A stretch of 64,000 bases of DNA from Actinomycetota bacterium. GTDB taxonomy: Bacteria; Actinomycetota; Nitriliruptoria; Nitriliruptorales; JAHWKO01. This document shows, in pieces, positions 21,702-30,847 of the stretch. The DNA is taken from positions 101,263 to 165,262 of the forward strand of contig JAHWKW010000005.1 in the NCBI GenBank assembly GCA_019347675.1. Direction: 5' to 3'. Position 1 is the first letter of the stretch. Each line of letters opens with the position of its first letter. The position numbers were made by a program, and so were the translations under genes. Under the pieces are notes generated by a model that was not told the origin of the DNA, did not search any database, and was given only the letters and a program-made list of their open reading frames with translations.

Positions 21702-22406
21702 TCACCTCGCCCACACCGCGACCCGTTCGGCGCTGGCCGCGCCCCGGTCGACGCCGGCCAGGATCACGGTCGGTTCTCCGGTCACCAGCGGGCGGATGAT
21801 CGCGGGGATCCATACGGCCGGTTCGGCGTTCGCGGGGACGCCCAGGGCCCCTTCGTCCTCCCACTGGCGCGCCGCCGCCAGCAGCCCCGCCTGCGTGCGT
21901 TCCTCGCCGCCCGTGAACAGAGCAGCGCGTTCCGCCGCCGCCTGTGGGTTGGGATGAACGTCGGGGAAGGTCTGCACGGCCACGGCCCAGGGCTCCGAGC
22001 TGGTCTGCCCGGTCGGTGTCCCGTCGGGGGCGTCGCCGACCGCGTAGACGTCGTGGGCGTCCTCGGGGGGGTGCAGCTGTTCGTGGTGGACCGCGACCGG
22101 GGCGTCACGGTCGACGGTGAGGCTGGCGCCGATCCACCACGCCGCGAAGCACACCACGGCCGCCGGCCAGCCGGCGGGGCTGTGCAGGCGGACACGGTCC
22201 CCGGCTTCCAGGAGGCACTCCAGCTCCAGCAGGTGCGCTCCCTTCGCCGTCCACCGCAGGAGCGAGGCGAACCCCTGCTCGTCGCGACGGTCGGGCCGGA
22301 CCACGGTGATCGCCGGGCGGTGACCCAGCGACTCAGCGGCCCCGCGCAGTGCCTGGGCCAGGTCGGTGGCGTCCGGGGGACGCCGGCGGGGGCGGCCGAG
22401 CTCCAC
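21702..22406 (-). CDS. TIGR03089-family protein
   Basis: The protein has 234 residues and fits TIGR03089, an actinobacterial family that looks like a reduced N-terminal part of the acyl-CoA synthetase (AMP-binding) fold; no function is assigned. Supporting segments are RPAITVVRP near the start, LLRWTAKGAHLLELE and LHSPAGWPAAVVCFAAWWIG, the last like the substrate-entry strand of adenylating enzymes. No phosphate-binding loop is visible, so catalysis is doubtful. I chose the GTG at 22406 because CAGGAG lies 7 nt upstream. The gene is divergent from the LCP ligase genes, a common neighbourhood for this family. Confidence 0.72.
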   Translation of the reverse strand: MELGRPRRRPPDATDLAQALRGAAESLGHRPAITVVRPDRRDEQGFASLLRWTAKGAHLLELECLLEAGDRVRLHSPAGWPAAVVCFAAWWIGASLTVDRDAPVAVHHEQLHPPEDAHDVYAVGDAPDGTPTGQTSSEPWAVAVQTFPDVHPNPQAAAERAALFTGGEERTQAGLLAAARQWEDEGALGVPANAEPAVWIPAIIRPLVTGEPTVILAGVDRGAASAERVAVWAR

Positions 22407-22627
22407 GGTCGTCTCCTGGCTGGTGCGACGCGCGTCGTGGCCGGACGGTACTCGACCACCCCCCGCCCCTCGTCCCAAAAGGCAGCGTCTTCACGCGACC
22501 TGCGACGCTCCTTCGGCCGAACCGACCTGCGCTGATACCCTGCGCCGTCGGTCGGGCGGATGGGCGCCGTCGGCCCGCCGTCGCGGTCGCCTGTCGCCCC
22601 TTGGCGGCGGATGCCGCTGGGAGCCGG

Positions 22628-24055
22628 ATGTGGGAGCCACTCGACGCTGTGCAGCCCGACGCACGCTCCTCGCTGTTCGTCTCGGCTCGGTCGGCCAAGC
22701 GCCGGTCGGCGGTGAGGCGGGTGGTCCGTCTGGCCTTCGCGGCTGTCACGGTGTTGGCGCTGCTGGCCTCGGTCACGGTCGGGGCGCTGTACGCCTACGC
22801 CGGGAAGCGGTTCGCCCAGCACCCCATCGACTGCCTCGCTGACCGCACCGCCGGTTGCGGCGAGACCAACGCTGTCGAGCCGGTCGACGGGGTGCGCAAC
22901 GTCCTGGTGGTGGGTAACGACAGTCGTGTCGGTTTGACCCCCTCGGAGCTCGAGCAGCTCGGCACGGAACAGCTGCAGGGACCGGACCGGGCGGACACCA
23001 TCATGCTCGTTCACCTCTCGCCGCGGCGTGACGACGCGGTCGTGGTGTCCTTCCCGCGCGACCTCCGCGTCGACATCCCCGGAGAGGGACGCAACCGGAT
23101 CAACGCGGCGCGGGCGTTGGGCGGGCCGGAGCTGATGGTGAGAACCGTCGAGGACTACACCGGTATCCCCGTCCACCACTACGTCGAGCTGGACCTGGCC
23201 GGCTTCCTCAGGCTCGTCGACCTGATCGATGGGGTCGAGGTCTGTCTCGACGAGCCACTCGTCGATGCTGCGGCCGGTGCCGACCTCGCCGCAGGCGAGC
23301 ACGTGCTCCGCGGATCCGACGCTGCCGCGTACGTGCGTGCGCGCAAGAGCGACCCGCGTGGTGACCTCGGCCGCATCGAACGCCAACAGCGCTTCATCCG
23401 CCAAGCGCTGCGGAAGGTTCTCGCCCCAGCGACGCTGGTCAACCCGCTGCGGGTCAAACGCCTCATCGACCAGGCGGCGTCCGCCGTGGTCACCGACTCG
23501 GGGTTCACCACGTCCGACATGCTGCGCCTGACGTGGTCGTTCAAGGATCTGGATCCCGGATCGCTGACCATGGTGACGGTGCCTTCCGATCTCGGCCCGC
23601 GCTACGTCGAGGCTCGACCCGAGGAGGCCGAAGCTCTGTTCCAGGCCATCCGGGTCGACGAGCCGGTCCCGGCCCGCGAGGAGGTCACGGTCGTCGAACC
23701 CGGCGACATCCGCTTGGCCATCCTCAACGGCGTGGGGGTCGACGGCCTGGCTGCCGGGGCTGCGCAACAGCTGACCGACGCGGGCGTTGAGGTGGTCGAG
23801 ACCGGCAACGTCGACGACTTCGGGCGTGAGCGCACCGTGATCATGTACGGTCCGGGCGACCTGCCGCTCGCCCGGTTCGTCGCCGGGTTCTTCCCCGACG
23901 CGGACCTGGCCGAGACGGACATGACGGGGCAGGGGAACGTCCAGGTCATCCTGGGGACCGATTGGGCGGCGGCGCCCCAGGTCGCCCGGCCACCGCCGGT
24001 CGATGAGCCGCCCACCGCTCCTGCGCCCCCAGCCCCGGCCAGCACATGCGTCTGA
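22628..24055 (+). CDS. LytR-CpsA-Psr (LCP) family cell-wall polymer ligase, first copy
   Basis: LCP proteins transfer undecaprenyl-linked glycopolymers onto peptidoglycan outside the cytoplasmic membrane. The protein has 475 residues with a basic cytoplasmic start, one membrane helix (about residues 34-58), an LCP domain with VVGNDSRVGLTPSE, VVSFPRDLRVDIPG, RIERQQRFIRQAL and the arginines expected to hold the polyprenyl-diphosphate, and a C-terminal LytR_C domain (about 365-450) with RLAILNGVGVDGLAA. The last 25 residues are proline- and alanine-rich. The ATG at 22628 has GGGAG close upstream, and a TACCCT -10-like box lies about 85 bp before it. It is followed by a second LCP gene after 10 bp. 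Confidence 0.88.
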   Translation: MWEPLDAVQPDARSSLFVSARSAKRRSAVRRVVRLAFAAVTVLALLASVTVGALYAYAGKRFAQHPIDCLADRTAGCGETNAVEPVDGVRNVLVVGNDSRVGLTPSELEQLGTEQLQGPDRADTIMLVHLSPRRDDAVVVSFPRDLRVDIPGEGRNRINAARALGGPELMVRTVEDYTGIPVHHYVELDLAGFLRLVDLIDGVEVCLDEPLVDAAAGADLAAGEHVLRGSDAAAYVRARKSDPRGDLGRIERQQRFIRQALRKVLAPATLVNPLRVKRLIDQAASAVVTDSGFTTSDMLRLTWSFKDLDPGSLTMVTVPSDLGPRYVEARPEEAEALFQAIRVDEPVPAREEVTVVEPGDIRLAILNGVGVDGLAAGAAQQLTDAGVEVVETGNVDDFGRERTVIMYGPGDLPLARFVAGFFPDADLAETDMTGQGNVQVILGTDWAAAPQVARPPPVDEPPTAPAPPAPASTCV

Positions 24056-24065
24056 GACGGTCGCC

Positions 24066-25394
24066 GTGAACGGCGCGGCGGAGCAGGCACCGGGGGCACT
24101 GCCGGTCAGGTGGGGGTTCGGGGGCGGAGGGCGCAAGGCCATGCGGATCGTGGCCGTCGTCGCCGCGGTCGCCATGGTCGCGGTCGCCGTGATCGGTGGG
24201 TCCCTGTACCGGGTCGCCGACCACAACGTCGAGCGGGTGCAGTTGCCGGCCCTGGCAGACAAGACCAGCGCCGCCGAACCGATCAACGTGCTCGTCGTCG
24301 GTTCGGACTCGCGCGACGGGTTGACGCCAGAGGAACGTCACAGATACGTCCTGGGTCCTGCCTACGCGGGTCAACGCGGCGACAGCGTGATCCTGGTGTC
24401 GATCAGCCCCGACCGTGCCGACGCTGCAGTGGTGTCGTTCCCGCGCGATCTGCTCGTGGTCGATGGCGAACGCGAGTCGAAGTTGACCGAGACGTTCGCC
24501 GGCGGCCCCGACCACGTGGTCGAGGTGCTGCAGCGCGCGACGGGGGTGCCGATCCACCACTACGTCGAGATGTCGATCCCGGGTTTCCTCGGCGTGCTCG
24601 GGGCCATCGGCGGAGTCGAACTGTGCATCGACTACGAGCTGCGCGACGTGAAGTCCGGTGCGGACCTGCAGCAGGGCTGCCACGAGCTGACGCCGGCGCA
24701 GGCGCTCGCGTTCGTCCGGTCACGGAGCACGCCGCTGGGCGACTTCGACCGGATCGAACGCCAGCAGGTGTTCATGCGGGCGCTGCTCGATCGGTTGGTC
24801 GCCACCCGTACCTTGGTCGACGTCCCGCGGCTGTTCACTGTCGTCGACCACATCTCCAGCAACATCACCACCGACTCCGACCTCGGCGTCGGGCAGATGC
24901 GATCCCTGGCCAACGAGCTGCGGGGGCTGGCCGAGGGTCAGGTCCCGATGGTCGTCGTTCCCGCTTACACCGACCAGCTGGGGGCGAAGGACTACGCGGT
25001 GGCCTACCAGCCCGGAGCACGGGCGCTGTACCGCTCGCTGCGGTTGGGGTGGCCGATCCCGCCACGGGGAGCGCCCCAGGAGCGTCGCGCGACCGGGGTC
25101 GGGATCTGGAGCGGCGGACGCGACGCCGCCGCGGAGCTGGTGCGGCGAACGTTGTTCTGGTCCGCGTTCGCGGTGCAGCAGGTGGTGCCCGGCCCTGCAG
25201 CGCCACCGTCGAGCACGGTCGTGTACGCGTCGCCGAGCCATGAGCTGCGCGCTGCGTGGGTGGCTGCCACGCTGGGCGCGACCGTGGTGCCCACGCCAGG
25301 CGACGTACGGTTCCCCGACGGCGTGCAGGTCATCGTCGCGGTGGGTGCGGACGCCCCGCCGGCCGGTGCAGGCGGAGGAGAGGAAAGACCGTGA
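24066..25394 (+). CDS. LytR-CpsA-Psr (LCP) family cell-wall polymer ligase, second copy
   Basis: The protein has 442 residues with a membrane helix (about residues 28-50), an LCP domain (VVGSDSRDGLTPEE, VVSFPRDLLVV, RIERQQVFMRALLDRL), and a C-terminal LytR_C-like domain (about 345-440). It is clearly paralogous to the gene before it and shares the same motif order, so tandem duplication is likely. An in-frame upstream start overlaps the first copy, but the GTG at 24066, just after that gene's stop, is simpler. Its TGA overlaps the GTG of rmlA, tying polymer attachment to sugar-nucleotide synthesis. Confidence 0.86.
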   Translation: MNGAAEQAPGALPVRWGFGGGGRKAMRIVAVVAAVAMVAVAVIGGSLYRVADHNVERVQLPALADKTSAAEPINVLVVGSDSRDGLTPEERHRYVLGPAYAGQRGDSVILVSISPDRADAAVVSFPRDLLVVDGERESKLTETFAGGPDHVVEVLQRATGVPIHHYVEMSIPGFLGVLGAIGGVELCIDYELRDVKSGADLQQGCHELTPAQALAFVRSRSTPLGDFDRIERQQVFMRALLDRLVATRTLVDVPRLFTVVDHISSNITTDSDLGVGQMRSLANELRGLAEGQVPMVVVPAYTDQLGAKDYAVAYQPGARALYRSLRLGWPIPPRGAPQERRATGVGIWSGGRDAAAELVRRTLFWSAFAVQQVVPGPAAPPSSTVVYASPSHELRAAWVAATLGATVVPTPGDVRFPDGVQVIVAVGADAPPAGAGGGEERP

Positions 25395-26452
25395 AGGCTC
25401 TCGTGCTCGCTGGCGGGGAAGGGACACGTCTGCGACCGATCACACACACCAGCGCCAAGCAGCTCCTCCCCGTGGCCAACAAGCCGATCCTCTACTACGG
25501 CCTCGAGGCGATCGCGGACGCCGGGATCACCGACGTGGGGATCATCGTCGGCGACACCCAACAGGAGATCGAGGCGGCCGTCGGCGACGGATCACGGTGG
25601 GGCATCACCCCGACGTTCATCCGCCAACAGGCTCCGCTCGGACTGGCGCACGCGGTCCTCACCGCCAGCGAGTACCTGGCCGACGATGACTTCGTGATGT
25701 ACCTCGGCGACAACCTGATCGCCGGGGGGATCACCGATCTGGTCGACGACTTCCGGCGCGAACGACCGGATGCCCAGATCCTCCTGGCCAAGGTCGAGGA
25801 CCCGGAACGGTTCGGGGTTGCCGAGCTCGACGAGGACGGCGACGTGATCGCGTTGCTCGAGAAGCCCGACGTGCCACCCAGCGACCTGGCGTTGGTCGGG
25901 GTGTACCTCTTCACTCCCGCGATCCACGAGGCGGCCACGAACATCGAGCCCTCCGCCCGCGGGGAGCTGGAGATCACCGATGCCATCCAGTGGATGATCG
26001 ATCATGGCTGCCGGATCAAGAGCTCTCGGGTCGGAGGATGGTGGAAGGACACGGGCAAGCTGTACGAGCTCCTGGAGGCGAACCGGATCGTCCTCGAGAC
26101 GGTCGAGGGACGCATCGAGGGTTCGCTCGACGAGCGGTCGGAGGTCAACGGCCGGGTGGTGCTCGAGGAGGGCGCCGAGCTGGTGAACTCCTTCGTCCGT
26201 GGACCCGCGGTCATCGGTGCCCGCACCCGCATCGTCGACTCGTACGTCGGCCCGTTCACCTCGATCGCGGCGGACTGCACGCTGGAGCGCACCGAGATCG
26301 AGCACTCCGTCATGCTCGAGCACTGCCACGTCAGCGAGGTCAACCGGGTCACGGATTCGCTCCTGGGCCGCAAGGTGGAGATCCGCCGGTCCGATCGCAA
26401 GCCCGCGTCCTACCGCTTCATGCTCGGTGATCACTCGCAGGTGGGTATCTGA
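25391..26452 (+). CDS. rfbA: Glucose-1-phosphate thymidylyltransferase, long form
   Basis: The enzyme makes dTDP-glucose from glucose-1-phosphate and dTTP. At 353 residues it belongs to the long group (as in StrD-type proteins), which carries a C-terminal left-handed beta-helix, and not the roughly 290-residue RmlA. The nucleotidyl loop LAGGEGTRLRPITHT is at the start, followed by PVANKPILYY, MYLGDNLI and LEKPDVPPSDLALVGVY. The end repeats hexapeptide-like turns (VVLEEGAELVNS, AVIGARTRIVDSYVG). The GTG overlaps the LCP stop and has GGAGGAGAGG upstream. It supplies the next gene, rmlB. Confidence 0.88.
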   Translation: MKALVLAGGEGTRLRPITHTSAKQLLPVANKPILYYGLEAIADAGITDVGIIVGDTQQEIEAAVGDGSRWGITPTFIRQQAPLGLAHAVLTASEYLADDDFVMYLGDNLIAGGITDLVDDFRRERPDAQILLAKVEDPERFGVAELDEDGDVIALLEKPDVPPSDLALVGVYLFTPAIHEAATNIEPSARGELEITDAIQWMIDHGCRIKSSRVGGWWKDTGKLYELLEANRIVLETVEGRIEGSLDERSEVNGRVVLEEGAELVNSFVRGPAVIGARTRIVDSYVGPFTSIAADCTLERTEIEHSVMLEHCHVSEVNRVTDSLLGRKVEIRRSDRKPASYRFMLGDHSQVGI

Positions 26453-26503
26453 CGCTCGCAGCCTTCCTTAGCATCGCCGCGTCGGCAGACAGAGGAGCGT
26501 GAC

Positions 26504-27511
26504 GTGCGGGTCATGGTGACCGGTGGGGCCGGGTTCATCGGTGCGAACTTCGTGCGCTACCTGCTCCACACCCACGCCGACGTGCGCGTCACCAACTTCG
26601 ACAAGCTCGCCTACGCCGGCAACCTCGACTCTCTCCGGGGCGTCGACGACGACGAGCGGTACACGTTCGTGCAGGGCGACGTCTGCGACCAAGCACTGCT
26701 GTCCGAGGTCCTCCCCGGACACGATGCGGTGGTGAACTTCGCGGCGGAGAGCCACGTGGACCGGTCGATCACCGCCAGCCACGAGTTCATCGAGACCAAC
26801 GTGGCCGGCGCCAACACGCTGTTCGGGGTGGCGATGCGGCTGGAGATCCCCCGCTTCCTGCACATCTCCACCGACGAGGTCTACGGATCGATCGGGGAAC
26901 CCGGCGGCTTCGTCGAGGGGGACGCGCTCGAACCCAACAGCCCCTACTCCGCCTCAAAAGCGGCCGCGGACCTGCTCGCACGCGCCTACCGCGAGACCTA
27001 CGGCTACCCGATCACGGTCACTCGGACCACCAACAACTTCGGGCCCTACCACTACCCGGAGAAGGTCATCCCGCTGTTCGTCACGAACCTGATCGACGGC
27101 GAGAAGGTCCCGCTGTACGGCGAGGGGCACAACGTCCGTGACTGGACGTACGTGCTGGACAACTGCGAGGCACAGTGGCTGGTCCTGACCGAGGGCACCC
27201 CCGGCGAGGTGTACAACGTCGGGGCCGGGAACGAGATGACCAACAAGCGCCTGACGTACGCCATCCTGGCGCGGTTCGGGTACGTCGGCGACGAGGCCGA
27301 TGAGTGGATCGACTTGGTCGCGGATCGGCCTGGCCACGATCTGCGTTACTCGGTCGACACCACCCGGATCCGCGAACTGGGCTGGAAGCCGCAGCACACG
27401 TTCGAGGAGGCGCTGGACGCGACCGTCGGCTGGTACCGCGACAACGAGTGGTGGTGGCGCCCGTTGAAGGGACGCGGGGCGTCGCGACGCCAGGGCATGC
27501 TGCCGCAGTGA
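26504..27511 (+). CDS. rfbB: dTDP-glucose 4,6-dehydratase
   Basis: This SDR enzyme converts dTDP-glucose to dTDP-4-keto-6-deoxyglucose. The protein has 335 residues. The NAD loop is GGAGFIGANF, the catalytic residues are seen in STDEVYGSIG (Thr, Asp, Glu) and YSASKAAAD (Tyr-x3-Lys), and NNFGPYHYPEKVIPLF is the family's substrate segment. The GTG at 26504 has AGAGGAG about 6 nt upstream, and a TAGCAT -10-like box lies in the 51-bp gap after rmlA, so a secondary promoter is possible. Its stop overlaps the rmlD start. Confidence 0.93.
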   Translation: MRVMVTGGAGFIGANFVRYLLHTHADVRVTNFDKLAYAGNLDSLRGVDDDERYTFVQGDVCDQALLSEVLPGHDAVVNFAAESHVDRSITASHEFIETNVAGANTLFGVAMRLEIPRFLHISTDEVYGSIGEPGGFVEGDALEPNSPYSASKAAADLLARAYRETYGYPITVTRTTNNFGPYHYPEKVIPLFVTNLIDGEKVPLYGEGHNVRDWTYVLDNCEAQWLVLTEGTPGEVYNVGAGNEMTNKRLTYAILARFGYVGDEADEWIDLVADRPGHDLRYSVDTTRIRELGWKPQHTFEEALDATVGWYRDNEWWWRPLKGRGASRRQGMLPQ

Positions 27512-28386
27512 AGACACTGGTGACCGGAGCGGGCGGTCAGCTGGGCCTCGACATGCTCGACGCGTTCGCCGATCACGACGTGGCGGGCCTGACCCATGCG
27601 CAGCTGGACGTCGCCGACGAGGCAGCGGTGGTCGCGGCGGTCCGGGATCACGAACCCGACCTCGTTGTGCACTGCGCCGCATGGACCGACGTGGACGGCT
27701 GTGAGCAGGATCCCGACCGGGCGCACGTGGTCAACGCCCTCGGTCCCTGGTGGGTGGCGCGCGCGTGCCACCTGACCGGCGCCGCGATGGTGCACCTGTC
27801 GACCGACTACGTGTTCGACGGGCGCGGTCGCACGGGGCCCGACGGCCAGCCCCGTCCCTACGGCGAGTTCGACCCGACCGACCCGATCAACGAGTACGGG
27901 CGATCCAAGGCGGCGAGCGAGCAGCTGGTTCGAGCGACGCTGCACGAGCACTACATCGTGCGGACCTCGTGGGTCTGCGGGGCGCGCGGGAAGAACTTCG
28001 TGACCACCATGCTCCGGGTCGGTCGCGAACAGGGTTCAGCGCGCGTCGTGGACGACCAGGTCGGGTCGCCGACCTTCACCCGTGACCTCGCCGCCGCGAT
28101 CAGGGAGTTGGCCGTCACCGGACGCTACGGCACCTACCACCGCACCAACCACGGCACCTGCTCCTGGTACGAGCTGGCCGCTGCGGTCTTCAGGCTCGCG
28201 GCGATCGACGTGGACCTCTCCGCGATCTCGTCCGACCAGGTGGACCGGGCCGCGCCCCGCCCCGCGTACTCGGTCCTGGGCGAGCGCCACGCGAGGCTGT
28301 CGGGCCTGCGGCCGTTGCCGCACTGGCGCGACGGGTTGGGGCGGTTCCTCGACGAGTTGGCGACCGTGGCGGCGCCGGCGCCGTGA
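27508..28386 (+). CDS. rfbD: dTDP-4-dehydrorhamnose reductase (NAD-dependent SDR)
   Basis: The enzyme reduces the 4-keto group to finish dTDP-L-rhamnose or a related 6-deoxysugar. The protein has 292 residues: GAGGQLGLDM is the cofactor loop, CAAWTDVDGCE and LSTDYVFDG are RmlD hallmarks, YGRSKAASEQ holds the Tyr-Lys pair, and RTSWVCGARGKNFV follows. The GTG overlaps the rmlB TGA. The 3,5-epimerase RmlC that normally works between RmlB and RmlD is absent here, so the end product is dTDP-L-rhamnose only if rmlC lies elsewhere. Confidence 0.88.
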   Translation: MKTLVTGAGGQLGLDMLDAFADHDVAGLTHAQLDVADEAAVVAAVRDHEPDLVVHCAAWTDVDGCEQDPDRAHVVNALGPWWVARACHLTGAAMVHLSTDYVFDGRGRTGPDGQPRPYGEFDPTDPINEYGRSKAASEQLVRATLHEHYIVRTSWVCGARGKNFVTTMLRVGREQGSARVVDDQVGSPTFTRDLAAAIRELAVTGRYGTYHRTNHGTCSWYELAAAVFRLAAIDVDLSAISSDQVDRAAPRPAYSVLGERHARLSGLRPLPHWRDGLGRFLDELATVAAPAP

Positions 28387-28760
28387 GCACCTTGTTGATC
28401 GCCTTCACCGCGATCGCGTTGGCCACGGTCGGCCAGCTGCTGCTCAAGGCCGGCATGGTGGAGGTCGGCGAGCCGGTGCGGCTTGTGTCGTCGGTCGGTG
28501 TCGGTGGGATGCTCGGCCGGGCGCTGACGACCTGGCAGGTCCCGTTGGGGCTCGGCGTGTTCGGGTTGTCGGCCATGTTCTGGCTCGTGACGTTGTCGCG
28601 GCTGCCGCTGTCGGTCGCCTACCCGATCGTGAGCCTGTCGTACCTGCTGATCCTGGCGTTCAGCGTGATCGTCCTGGGGGAGCGGCCGGCGCTGACCGTG
28701 TGGATCGGGGCGCTGCTGATCATGGTGGGCATCGCACTGATCGGCGTCGGGCAGCGGTGA
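28383..28760 (+). CDS. Four-helix SMR/EamA-type membrane protein
   Basis: This 125-residue protein is made almost wholly of four hydrophobic helices. The first has ATVGQLLLKAGM, whose polar Gln/Lys pair is typical of small multidrug resistance and ArnE/ArnF-like proteins; the third and fourth have PLSVAYPIVSLSYLLIL and ALTVWIGALLIMVGIAL. Because it sits between rmlD and a glycosyltransferase with overlaps on both sides (GTGA), I infer that it helps move a lipid-linked sugar across the membrane, as ArnE/F do for undecaprenyl-phosphate-aminoarabinose. Drug export is the alternative reading. Confidence 0.75.
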   Translation: MSTLLIAFTAIALATVGQLLLKAGMVEVGEPVRLVSSVGVGGMLGRALTTWQVPLGLGVFGLSAMFWLVTLSRLPLSVAYPIVSLSYLLILAFSVIVLGERPALTVWIGALLIMVGIALIGVGQR

Positions 28761-29638
28761 CGCAGCAGGCGGGGGCGGTGATCGTCACACACGACACGCG
28801 CGACGAGGCGTTGGCGTGTCTGAGCAGCCTGACCGGCACCGGTGCCGGCGAGGTGGTGCTCGTCGACTCGGGCTCCAGCGACGGGACCGCCGAAGCGGTC
28901 CGGGATGCGTTCCCCGACGTCACCGTCGTGCAGCTCCCCAACGTCGGGTACGGACGGGCGGCCAACGTCGGCGTCGCCAGGACCACCGCCCCGTACGTGG
29001 TCGTCGCCAACGCCGACACCCGCTTCGAGGCAGGAGCGGTCGCGGCCTTGGCGGACGACCTCGAACGCCATCCCGACGCTGGGGCGGCCGGGCCGCTTGT
29101 CCGCTACCCCGACGGCGGGCTGCAGGCCAGTGCACGGCGGTTCCCGACGATCGGGCAGGCGATCGGTCACGCCATGTTCGGGCTGTGGTGGCCCGACAAC
29201 CCCTGGACGCGGGCGTACCGGATGCGTGACGAGGATCCCACCGTCGCCAGGGAGGTCGACTGGTTGTCGGGCTGTGCGTTCGCCCTGCGCCGCGACGCGT
29301 TCGTCGACGTGGGAGGCTTCGACCCGGCCTACTTCATGTTCGTGGAGGATGTCGACCTCGGCTACCGTCTGCAGCAGGCCGGCTGGAAGGTCCGTTTCGC
29401 GCCCGACGCGGAGGTCATCCACGCGGTGGGTGCCTCGACCCGGCGCCGCCGCGCGTGGATGGTGATCGAGCACGCCAGGAGCCTCGACCGGTTCTACGGA
29501 CGCGCGTACGCGACGGGGCCCGGACGGTGGCTGCGCCCTGTGATCCGGGTCGGGCTGGCGCTGTGGGTCCTGGCGGTGCTGGCGTGGGGCGTGGTCGTCG
29601 GCGTCCGGCAGGGCATCAGGAGCACCACCGGTGAGTGA
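28757..29638 (+). CDS. GT2-family glycosyltransferase (rhamnosyltransferase-like)
   Basis: The protein has 293 residues. The GT-A fold shows AVIVTHDTRDEALACLSSL at the start, VVLVDSGSSDGTAE, the metal-binding region VANADTRFE, and the acceptor loop with LSGCAFALRRDAF, GGFDPAYFMFVEDVDLGYRL, where Glu-Asp is the likely catalytic pair. The C-terminal part has a hydrophobic segment (about residues 260-282) that may tether it to the membrane. The order resembles WbbL-like rhamnosyltransferases, and the upstream rml genes support that donor. It is translationally coupled to both neighbours. Confidence 0.83.
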   Translation: MTQQAGAVIVTHDTRDEALACLSSLTGTGAGEVVLVDSGSSDGTAEAVRDAFPDVTVVQLPNVGYGRAANVGVARTTAPYVVVANADTRFEAGAVAALADDLERHPDAGAAGPLVRYPDGGLQASARRFPTIGQAIGHAMFGLWWPDNPWTRAYRMRDEDPTVAREVDWLSGCAFALRRDAFVDVGGFDPAYFMFVEDVDLGYRLQQAGWKVRFAPDAEVIHAVGASTRRRRAWMVIEHARSLDRFYGRAYATGPGRWLRPVIRVGLALWVLAVLAWGVVVGVRQGIRSTTGE

Positions 29639-30749
29639 TCAGCGCACCAGCCCGGTCCGCGACGCCCTGATCGTCGCCGGGGGACGCGGCACGCGCCTGC
29701 AACCGCTGACACACGACCTCCCCAAGCCCCTGCTGCCTTTCTGCGGTGCTCCGTTCCTGGAAGGCGTGATCCGCCGGCTGGCTGCCGCCGGCGTCGTGAG
29801 GATCCGACTGGTCGTCGGCGCGGACACCGACCCGTTCGAGATCCTGCGCCCGGCCGCCCACGCACACGGCGTCGAGCTGGACATGGTTCCCGAACCGGAA
29901 CCGCTCGACACCGCCGGGGGGGTGCGATCGGTCGCCGACCGCCTCGATCGACCGTTCCTCGTCCTCAACGGCGACATCCTCACCGACGTCGACTACGCGG
30001 CGGTCGGCCGCCGCCACGTCGACGTCGGGGCGGACGCCACCATGGTCCTCACCGAGGTCGAGGACACGTCGTCGTACGGGGTCGCCGTCCGCGACGGGAC
30101 GCGCATCGTGGAGTTCGTCGAGAAGCCCGACCCGGGTTCGTTCAGCGGTCCGGGTGCCATCAACGCCGGGACGTACGTCCTGGAACCGCACGTCCTGCTG
30201 GCGCACCCGACCGGTCGCTTGTCGTTCGAGCGTGACGTCTTCCCGGGACTCCTCGAACGCGGCGACGTCCTGGAGGGCTTCGTGTGGGATGGGGTGTGGG
30301 CGGACCTCGGCACCCCCGACCGGTACCGCGCGGGCCACCGCCTCGCGCTGTCCGGGGCTCTGCACTGGCCGCCGTTGGATGACGTGCCGGCGCGGACGGA
30401 CGGGTTGCGCATCGCGGCGGACGCCGACGTCGATCCGGACGCGACCGTGGTGGCGCCCGTGCTGATCCTCGGGGGGAGCCAGGTGGGGTCTGCCACGACG
30501 GTCGGACCGGCCACCGTCCTCGGCCGCGACGTGCGGGTGGGACGCAGCGCCGCGCTCGAAGGGGCGGTCCTGCACGACCGCGTCGTCGTGGGAGACGGTG
30601 TCTCGGCCCCCGGCCTGGTGGCTGGCCACGGGGCCCGGGTCGATGCCGGAGCGCGCATGGGCCGCGACGTGGTCCTCGGCTCCGCGGAGGTCGTCGGTGG
30701 CACCGAGACCGTCCGCGACGGCGCCTCGCGTCCGTCAGCCCAGGACTGA
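29631..30749 (+). CDS. NDP-sugar pyrophosphorylase (nucleotidyltransferase with hexapeptide-like C-terminus)
   Basis: The protein has 372 residues. The N-terminal nucleotidyltransferase domain has IVAGGRGTRLQPLTHDLPKP, then PFCGAPFLEGVI, VLNGDILTDVD and FVEKPDPGSF with INAGTYVLEP. From about residue 245 a left-handed beta-helix-like tail repeats turns such as DATVVAPVLILGG and ATTVGPATVLGRDVRVG. This is the layout of mannose-1-phosphate guanylyltransferase-like and glucose-1-phosphate nucleotidyltransferases; the sugar cannot be fixed. It overlaps the glycosyltransferase gene by 8 bp and is probably the donor source for another residue of the same polymer. Confidence 0.8.
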   Translation: MSDQRTSPVRDALIVAGGRGTRLQPLTHDLPKPLLPFCGAPFLEGVIRRLAAAGVVRIRLVVGADTDPFEILRPAAHAHGVELDMVPEPEPLDTAGGVRSVADRLDRPFLVLNGDILTDVDYAAVGRRHVDVGADATMVLTEVEDTSSYGVAVRDGTRIVEFVEKPDPGSFSGPGAINAGTYVLEPHVLLAHPTGRLSFERDVFPGLLERGDVLEGFVWDGVWADLGTPDRYRAGHRLALSGALHWPPLDDVPARTDGLRIAADADVDPDATVVAPVLILGGSQVGSATTVGPATVLGRDVRVGRSAALEGAVLHDRVVVGDGVSAPGLVAGHGARVDAGARMGRDVVLGSAEVVGGTETVRDGASRPSAQD

Positions 30750-30847
30750 TCGACGCGCTGCACCGTCGACGACGGTGGCGTGGGACCTGCCGTTGGACGC
30801 GGGCCGGTCCTCGCTACCCTGCGCCGAGCCGCGTCGAGGTGGTTGTC

